A stretch of 64,000 bases of DNA from the NCBI GenBank assembly GCA_025642075.2, contig JAODUO010000151.1, forward strand, positions 92,501 to 156,500, written 5' to 3'. This stretch comes from Ridgeia piscesae (lineage: Eukaryota > Annelida > Polychaeta > Sabellida > Siboglinidae). This document shows, piece after piece, positions 56,401 through 64,000 of this stretch. The notes under the pieces are model-generated. The model made no database searches. It saw only the letters and a list, made by a program, of their open reading frames with translations, and was not told the origin of the DNA. Each line of letters opens with the position of its first letter. The first letter of the stretch is position 1. The translations under genes were made by a program, and so were the position numbers.

Positions 56401-59143
56401 AAGCACACAGACTCACAACACACACCATACAGGTAGACAAGCACACAGACTCACAACACACACCATACAAGTAGACAAGCACACAGACTCACAACACACA
56501 CCATACAGTAGACAAGCACACAGACTCACAACACACACCATACAGTAGACAAGCACACAGACTCACAACACACACCATACAAGTAGACAAGCACACAGAC
56601 TCACAACACACACCATACAGGAAGACAAGCACAGACTCACAATACACACCATACAAGCACACAAGCACACAGTACAAGCACACAAGCATACAGACTCACA
56701 ACAAACACCATACAGGTAGACAAGCACACAGACTCACAACACACACCATACAAGTAGACAAGCACACAGACTCACAACACACACCATACAGGTAGACAAG
56801 CACACAGACTCACAACACACACCATACAGGAAGACAAGCACAGACTCACAATACACACCATACAAGCAAGACAAGTCCAAAAAACATGACTCACAACAAA
56901 CACCATACAGGTAGACAAGCACACAGACTCACAACACACACCATACAAGTAGACAAGCACACAGACTCACAACACACACCATACAGGTAGACAAGCACAC
57001 AGACTCACACACACACCATACAGGTAGACAAGCACACAGACTCACAACACACACCATACAGGAAGACAAGCACAGACTCACAATACACACCATACAAGCA
57101 CACAAGCACACAGTACAAGCATACAGACTCACAATAAACACCATACAGGTAGACAAGCACACAGACTCACAACACACACCATACAGGAAGACAAGCACAG
57201 ACTCACAACACACACCATACAGGTAGACAAGCACACATACTCACAACACACCATACAGGTAGACAAGCACACAGACTCACAACACACACATACAGGTAGA
57301 CAAGCACACAGACTCACAACACACACCATACAAGTAGACAAGCACACAGACTCACAACACACACATACAAGTAGACAAGCACACAGACTCACAACACACA
57401 CCATACAGGTAAGACAAGCACACAGACTCACAATACACACCATACAAGTACACAAGCACACAGACTCACAACACACACCATACAGTAGACAAGCACACAG
57501 ACTCACAACACACACCATACAGGAAGACAAGCACAGACTCACAATACACACCATACAAGCACACAAGCACACAGTACAAGCATACAGACTCACAATAAAC
57601 ACCATACAGGTAAACAAGCACACAGACTCACAACACACACCATACAGGTACACAAGCACACAGACTCACAACACACATCATACAGGTAGACAAGCACACA
57701 GACTCACAACACACATCATACAGGTAGAAAAGCACACAGACTCACAACACAAACAATACAGGTAGACAAGCATACAGACTCACAACACACAGAGTACTGT
57801 AACTGTATACAACTATGATAATATTAAGTATTCCTTGTGTCTATTTAAAGTTATGACAACTTATCCTTTAACAGATATTGGATCAATTCATAACATGTGT
57901 AATTACTTAATCAGTATGAAAATTGCAACAACTCATGAGGCAAAAGATTAACATGTTACATGTTCTGGTTGCAAAATGAGCACATGAACTTGTGTGTCGT
58001 AGTTCGCAGTTGCCGACTGACCTGACCACGGAGAGTGTCCAGTGTCTCCCCCTGGAGCGAGTTGCCGCCCACAGTCGCCTTCTCGCTCCCGGACAACAGT
58101 GTCGGGTCTGTCTGCGGCCATACACTGCCGGCGACACCTTGAGGCGGTTGCCATGCCGACACCGCTTCCACCGAGAATGCATCGACCAATGGCTACTTCA
58201 CCGCCACCCAACGTGTCCTGTAGATGGTGTTGTGTATTCAAACTCTTCGATTCGGGAAACTCGCGAGGCGCAGCGATTGACGTATGTGTTGTGTGAGATG
58301 TTTGTCACTATGCATTAGTGGTTGATGACTAAGAATAATAAAAAAAAAAAGATTTCTGTTGACTTTTTTATATTGTTTTATTAAAACAAGTTATTTTAGA
58401 AACAACTCTCCTTTCAGACTATATTTATCTATTAAGGTCATAACAAATACAAATGTAACTTATATTTATTTGAAACAAAATCTCAACTTATTCTTTTTTA
58501 GGCAAAACATTAAGTCAGAATCAGAACATGGCAAAGAAAACGTTGCCTCCGAACCAGATGCCTTGGGGTTGCACATTCCTGGCATTGGCCTTGTGAGGCC
58601 GAGAAGCAATTCGTTGGCACCAACTGCAGCAGAGCAGTTCCCACGACGACCAGGTCTCCATGGTAACCGACCATCCAGACGGATGGACACTGTGGAGGCG
58701 ATAGTGAGACAAGCAGTGTTTGGAGTGAGCGGTCAAGGAATGGCCCCGACGGACAGTGTGTAAGAATTTTGAATATGACTGTTATTTCGTCAACTTCCCA
58801 CCAACTTTTCTTGTTTTTAACAATAATAAATACACATGCCATACACTGTGAACAGAATAAGTATTTAATTTAGGTTTCTTAGCAATCAACTTTTATGTGA
58901 ATTACCATTTCGTTTTTATATATCCTTCACAGAGTTGTTGGGCAATTATAATTGAGCAATGCAGTTTTATAAAGAAATTCTTGGCAGCAGTTATATTTGG
59001 TGTTATAGTTGCCCTATTTACCAGCATCAAGACACATGTTGTTTATAAGAATACATACGTATGTAACTATGTATACACACACACGCACGCACACACACAC
59101 CCACACACACCCACACACACCCACACACACACGCACACACGCA

Positions 59144-59176
<33 letters not shown>

Positions 59177-60948
59177 CCCAAACATACTGACAGATGCAAT
59201 TGTTAAACTTACAACAACGTTTGATTAATTCACATCTTTGGACAGAGCCATTTCAAGACTGCACAATCAACTGAATCTAACAGCAAAAGGGGAGGTGCTG
59301 CCACCTACTGGCTGCCTAAAGAGAGTGCCAGTTGCGCCATCTATCCCCCTCCCTCACGATGCATCATTGGCTGATGTATCTGCAAAGCATTTCGGTCTCG
59401 GAATCACAGGTGGCGCCAGTGGTCATCCCCCGAGAGGTCCGGGGCGGACAGAGCGACCTCGTTCTGACCATTCTGGTGCGTCATTCATTACAATGGTAGA
59501 ACAGCGTTGGTTCAAAATGAGAGGCTTGGGTCGAGTTACAGTCAAACCATAGAGATGGACTTTGTCATGGAATTTAACTCGTCCCATGTTGACAACTGAG
59601 ACCGCTGGTGAAATTATTTCATCTGTGCACACATATTTTATCATCTTCTCAGTACGTATACAGTATACTATACTATACACAAGGAATTTTATTGTAACAC
59701 TCTCTGGCTATGTCTTTCATATCGAAGTTTGTTTGTTTGCGCTACTTCCAAAGCAATTTAACACGCCATGTTTTCCTGTAATAATCAACATGTCTAAAAA
59801 ATACAAAGAATTTGACTTTCACCATCCACGGAGAAGTGTAGTCTTGTGGTCAGTGAGCCTTCTGTGACTGACATCACCTCTGTTTCAGCAGAAAAGAGGA
59901 TTCCAGGTACGTCAGTGTCACGACAGCGAACAGGAGAGCGAAGACGTGATCGTAGTTCAAGTGCCAACAGAAAGAGGGCAGCACAACCAGCAGACATTTC
60001 ACAAACAGCTGGAAGCAGCCATCTTGTAAGTGTTCACATCTAGCAAATGTCACATAAGCTATGAGCCGATATGTCCTGTTTTATGCACATAAAAAGACCA
60101 ACGAAGCTAATATGTTCTCTCTCTCATGGTTACATAGTCTTTGTGGTGCATACTACTTTATGGTGATTTTTGTGTCTGATAGAAGTAATGTTTTATTTGT
60201 GGCTCGTGTTGTTTGAAACAATGTACATTTTCTCTGCAGCTTTCTATATACGAACAGTGTTTATAAGCTCAGTAATTTGTTGAAGTAGTTTCTGGGGAAA
60301 TAAATGTTTTTGTTACCAACACGTGTTCATTTCATACTGGCATTCCACTGTATCAATGGGACAAACAGGTGAACTCAAACAATAAACAAATTACAACAAA
60401 CAGGTCAGTACCATTTGGTCAAAATTACTTGGGGAACTCTCACTAAAACATTATCTGTAGTAATCTCCTGATGTTACCTTTTTACACATGTATACCAGTA
60501 GCTTTAATTAAATGGCCTTAATGAAAAAGTATGTCCAAAATAGTTAGCTAATTTGTTACCACATTCCCTCTGAGTTTCCTGAATCCACTTTTAAAATGCC
60601 TTTTTTGGCGCTTTATAAAAATTGCATATATTTTGTTTGTTTTATATATTTAGTTAGAAAGTAGACAATATGAAACGGTTACGCCACTGTTTGTTGTAGA
60701 ATCTGCAGAATCTGTACATTGGCAACGACCCCGATGTGGCGGCAGTCACTACAAGTGACTTTACACCAGGTGGCAGTGCGAAGCCACAAATGCGACGAGG
60801 TCACATATCAGCACCAAGTGGTGGTAATCACCATGGCAACGGGCGCATAGAAGACCCTTATCGCTGGGGAAACACAACGCAGTTTCAGGGTGATGAAATG
60901 ATGTTGGCAGGAAGTGCACTTAATGACATGACAGCAACTGGTAGCTAG
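51702..60948 (+). CDS. ZSWIM2: E3 ubiquitin-protein ligase ZSWIM2 (SWIM-RING-ZZ-RING)
   Basis: Coding exons: 51702-51851, 52111-52228, 52755-52986, 53805-54047, 54591-54675, 55963-56099, 58003-58281, 58502-58759, 59246-59409, 59889-60025 and 60700-60948, giving 683 residues (human about 633). The N-terminus matches the vertebrate protein (SWRQDQANNATIYILRQFGP, GFLLKEE). SWIM zinc finger: C59-x-C61 and C71-x-H73. RING 1: C149PIC to C196PMC199. ZZ finger from C234 with CYKCSVC and FCQTCF. RING-H2 from C355RVC through CRHRFHREC to C393PVD, where the last position is Asp and not Cys. LHIPGIGLV follows in the tail. In mammals ZSWIM2 is a testis-enriched ligase implicated in death-receptor apoptosis. 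The end of the ninth exon is uncertain: GTGGCG at 59410 or GTGCGT near 59477 both fit the phase. Arrays occupy introns 5 and 6 and the 3' flank. Confidence 0.94.
52435..52552. repeat. 36-bp tandem repeat, about three and a half copies, ZSWIM2 intron 2
   Basis: ATAGTTCGGCTTTATTCAGG repeats with AATATATATGAC spacers. Confidence 0.9.
53050..53425. repeat. (TA)n microsatellites in ZSWIM2 intron 3
   Basis: (TA)n at about 53056-53074 and a longer tract at 53355-53420. The DNA between them is AT-rich and featureless. Confidence 0.9.
54785..55945. repeat. 25-bp minisatellite in ZSWIM2 intron 5
   Basis: About 46 units of TTCTTTATGTCAGTGTCACC plus five more bases. Since 25 is not a multiple of three, one peptide cycles every three units and all three + frames stay open. 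The array stops about 20 bp before the exon 6 acceptor (GGTTGTAG at 55955-55962) and supplies that intron's pyrimidine-rich end. Variants: TTTCGTGTTC, ATCGCAGGTTCTAAATG. Confidence 0.95.
56098..57790. repeat. 38-bp minisatellite in ZSWIM2 intron 6, starting at the 5' splice site
   Basis: About 44 units containing GTAGACAAGCACACAGACTC and ACAACACACACCATACA. The first unit contains the real donor (GACAG then GTAGAC), and most units repeat ACAGGTAGAC or ACAAGTAGAC. Some units are shortened (GGAAGACAAGC; AAGCACACAAGC). On - it opens Cys/Val/Leu-rich frames, which are artefacts. Confidence 0.95.
59070..59176. repeat. CA/CACC microsatellite in ZSWIM2 intron 8
   Basis: (CA)n with CG and CC interruptions, about 70 bp before exon 9. 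Confidence 0.95.
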
Positions 60949-63030
60949 TGACATGGATCATGACACTAACTAGCAGCTGGTGTGAGTAGTGTCACTGTTG
61001 ACATGGGGCATGACACTAACTAGCAGCTGGTGTGAGTAGTGTCACTGTTGACATGGATCATGACACTAACTAGCAGCTGGTGTGAGTAGTGTCACTGTTG
61101 ACATGGGTCATGACACTAACTAGCAGCTGGTGTGAGTAGTGTCACTGTTGACATGGGTCATGACACTAACTAGCAGCTGGTGTGAGTAGTGTCACTGTTG
61201 ACATGGGTCATGACACTAACTGGCAGCTGGTGTGAGTAGTGTCACTGTTGACATGGGTCATGACACTAACTGGCAGCTGGTGTGAGTAGTGTCACTGTTG
61301 ACATGGGTCATGACACTAACTGGCAGCTGGTGTGAGTAGTGTCACTGTTGACATGGGTCATGACACTAACTAGCAGCTGGTGTGAGTAGTGTCACTGTTG
61401 ACATGGGTCATGACACTAACTAGCAGCTGGTGTGAGTAGTGTCACTGTTGACATGGGTCATGACACTAACTGGCAGCTGGTGTGAGTAGTGTCACTGTTG
61501 ACATGGGTCATGACACTAACTAGCAGCTGGTGTGAGTAGTGTCACTGTTGACATGGATCATGACACTAACTAGCAGCTGGTGTGAGTAGTGTCACTGTTG
61601 ACATGGGGCATGACACTAACTAGCAGCTGGTGTGAGTAGTGTCACTGTTGACATGGGTCATGACACTAACTAGCAGCTGGTGTGAGTAGTGTCACTGTTG
61701 ACATGGATCATGACACTAACTAGCAGCTGGTGTGAGTAGTGTCACTGTTGACATGGATCATGACACTAACTAGCAGCTGGTGTGAGTAGTGTCACTGTTG
61801 ACATGGATCATGACACTAACTAGCAGCTGGTGTGAGTAGTGTCACTGTTGACATGGGTCATGACACTAACTAGCAGCTGGTGTGAGTAGTGTCACTGTTG
61901 ACATGGGTCATGACACTAACTGGCAGCTGGTGTGAGTAGTGTCACTGTTGACATGGGTCATGACACTAACTGGCAGCTGGTGTGAGTAGTGTCACTGTTG
62001 ACATGGGTCATGACACTAACTGGGAGCTGGTGTGAGTAGTGTCACTGTTGACATGGGCATGACACTAACTGGCAGCTGGTGTGAGTAGTGTCACTGTTGA
62101 CATGGATCATGACACTAACTAGCAGCTGGTGTGAGTAGTGTCACTGTTGACATGGATCATGACACTAACTAGCAGCTGGTGTGAGTAGTGTCACTGTTGA
62201 CATGGGTCATGACACTAACTGGCAGCTGGTGTGAGTAGTGTCACTGTTGACATGGGTCATGACACTAACTAGCAGCTGGTGTGAGTAGTGTCACTGTTGA
62301 CATGGGGCATGACACTAACTAGCAGCTGGTGTGAGTAGTGTCACTGTTGACATGGGGCATGACACTAACTAGCAGCTGGTGTGAGTAGTGTCACTGTTGA
62401 CATGGGGCATGACACTAACTAGCAGCTGGTGTGAGTAGTGTCACTGTTGACATGGGTCATGACACTAACTAGCAGCTGGTGTGAGTAGTGTCACTGTTGA
62501 CATGGGGCATGACACTAACTAGCAGCTGGTGTGAGTAGTGTCACTGTTGACATGGGGCATGACACTAACTAGCAGCTGGTGTGAGTAGTGTCACTGTTGA
62601 CATGGGGCATGACACTAACTAGCAGCTGGTGTGAGTAGTGTCACTGTTGACATGGGTCATGACACTAACTAGCAGCTGGTGTGAGTAGTGTCACTGTTGA
62701 CATGGGGCATGACACTAACTGGCAGCTGGTGTGAGTAGTGTCACTGTTGACATGGGTCATGACACTAACTGGCAGCTGGTGTGAGTAGTGTCACTGTTGA
62801 CATGGGTCATGACACTAACTAGCAGCTGGTGTGAGTAGTGTCACTGTTGACATGGATCATGACACTAACTAGCAGCTGGTGTGAGTAGTGTCACTGTTGA
62901 CATGGATCATGACACTAACTAGCAGCTGGTGTGAGTAGTGTCACTGTTGACATGGGTCATGACACTAACTGGCAGCTGGTGTGAGTAGTGTCACTGTTGA
63001 CATGGGGCATGACACTAACTGGCAGCTGTG
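60945..63030. repeat. 50-bp satellite array starting at the ZSWIM2 stop codon
   Basis: About 42 near-identical 50-bp units. The coding end ACTGGTAGC-TAG runs directly into the first unit. Each unit has TGACACTA and, after 18 bp, its inverted copy TAGTGTCA. Variation is confined mainly to two sites: CTAGCAGC versus CTGGCAGC, and CATGGGTCA / CATGGGGCA / CATGGATCA. One unit is 49 bp (near 62056). No AATAAA lies between the stop and the array, so it is probably in the ZSWIM2 3' UTR. Confidence 0.97.
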
Positions 63031-63396
63031 TCACTAGTGACATGATGATGTGATGTTAGCAGTCACAATCCAGCAATATGACGGGGTGTAGTTTACACGT
63101 GTCAGCATTTGTTCAGACGGTGGGTATTTAAATAGTACATGTCAACTGAAATGCGATGTACAAAGAAACCAGAACATTGAGGACATCTGGCCCAGTAGTG
63201 GTATTAACTGGTGTGTCCTTGTAACACGTTGTTGATATTTTAATGTCACAAATAACACACAACTCACATGAATAATATTTGTCCTGATAAGTTGAGAAGT
63301 AAATCCCTCAAGTTTCACAGACACAGTCCGACTGCTGACCCACAGTCCCACCCACACACACTGACCCACAGTCCCACCTACATACACTGTTCAGAA

Positions 63397-63402
63397 AATA
63401 AA
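63397..63402 (+). terminator. Candidate ZSWIM2 polyadenylation signal
   Basis: The first AATAAA downstream of the ZSWIM2 stop codon, about 2.45 kb beyond it and past the satellite. If it is used, the whole array is transcribed. Further signals lie near 63657 and 63843. Confidence 0.35.
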
Positions 63403-64000
63403 TTGCAAACAGATTTTATTCGTAAAGTCGAGGAAGCATGCAGAAGTAAACATTCAAACCCATGCACACTTACACATATATTTGTGCGCATGCACGCACA
63501 CACACACACACACAGGGAAATGTATTAACATATTTGATTGTTGACAAACATTGTGACAATTGTGATTCCAACAGTATTATAGAAAATGAGTTTGTTTTGT
63601 GCATGCATCTACTAACTACACATAATAACAAATTGCTTGTTGCCTCAGTTTAGATCGAATAAAATCACAAAATATGTATAACAAGACTGTGATGTATTGT
63701 TTATTTGTTCATAAATAATAATGTTTGTCCAACAACAGTTGATGACGTGTACTGACTTGTCATTCTGCTTAGAAATGTTTATCCATTTTTATGTATGAGA
63801 ACTCGGAGATAAAATAGTCACCTTTCATTATTTATCGATGCAATAAAATGCATTTGATAATGCAACATGTAGTCCGTCATGTCCCATACTATTATCCATG
63901 TACTTTCTGTGAAACAATCACCAACAAAGTTGTTCTATACATTTTAGACACTGTGCATTTGTTTGACGTATCTGGAGCTTAAACCTGACAAAAGAAACAA
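63403..64000. other. Intergenic end of window
   Basis: AT-rich with a short CA tract at 63496-63514. No gene recognised. Confidence 0.5.

Noticed and set aside
56194..57659. Cys/Leu/Val-rich frames on the minus strand
   Set aside because: They are products of the 38-bp array in ZSWIM2 intron 6.
57907..58241. Arg/Gly-rich minus-strand frames
   Set aside because: They are antisense shadows of the ZSWIM2 exon coding the second RING.
60945..63030. CRISPR-like array (42 units of 50 bp)
   Set aside because: The whole 50-bp unit is conserved, with no variable spacer: a satellite.

Overview
The window is animal genomic DNA: genes with short exons, phase-consistent GT-AG introns, AATAAA signals, very many microsatellites and minisatellites, and decayed non-LTR retrotransposons. 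The repeat types (RTE-like reverse transcriptase fragments, a 'TATATAGCGCT' tailed SINE-like repeat, a high-copy CxC-tailed mobile-element protein) suggest a marine lophotrochozoan, most likely a gastropod mollusc. That taxonomic call is an inference.

Four genes are supported. (1) 1.1-8.9 kb, + strand, 5' end missing: a protein with tandem Mind-bomb (MIB/REP-type) repeats spread over five exons. They run into one large exon that is itself an 18-bp minisatellite coding an E/R/A-rich hexapeptide stalk, and the chain ends in a hydrophobic tail. (2) 17.0-22.9 kb, +: MIS12, a kinetochore component, in seven coding exons. (3) 42.0-49.9 kb, -: ARPC2, the p34 subunit of the Arp2/3 complex, in nine coding exons. 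(4) 51.7-60.9 kb, +: ZSWIM2, a SWIM/RING/ZZ/RING E3 ubiquitin ligase, in eleven coding exons. ARPC2 and ZSWIM2 diverge from a 1.8-kb intergenic region. I see no functional link among the four genes.

The rest is repeat-rich. 0-1.05 kb is a duplicated CA-rich block. 9-16.9 kb holds microsatellites and foldback or inverted-repeat elements (14.1-14.7 and 15.27-16.02 kb). A hAT-like MITE with matching flanks lies in MIS12 intron 5. A 2-kb 24-bp minisatellite (24.1-26.1 kb) is followed by decayed Pro/Gln-type repeat DNA. 28-40 kb is a graveyard of LINE fragments, an inverted CxC-tailed transposon-like gene and a cluster of CTACGTCACGAC motifs.

The most striking feature is that minisatellites abut exon boundaries. 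The 21-bp array of ARPC2 intron 7 contains the real 3' splice site in its last unit, and most other units copy it in the same reading frame. The 38-bp array of ZSWIM2 intron 6 begins at the real 5' splice site and copies it. The 25-bp array of ZSWIM2 intron 5 ends about 20 bp before an exon. The 50-bp array starts at the ZSWIM2 stop codon. The stalk of the MIB-repeat gene is a translated minisatellite. All gene models are hand-built from splice signals, phase and remembered family sequences; none has transcript support here.
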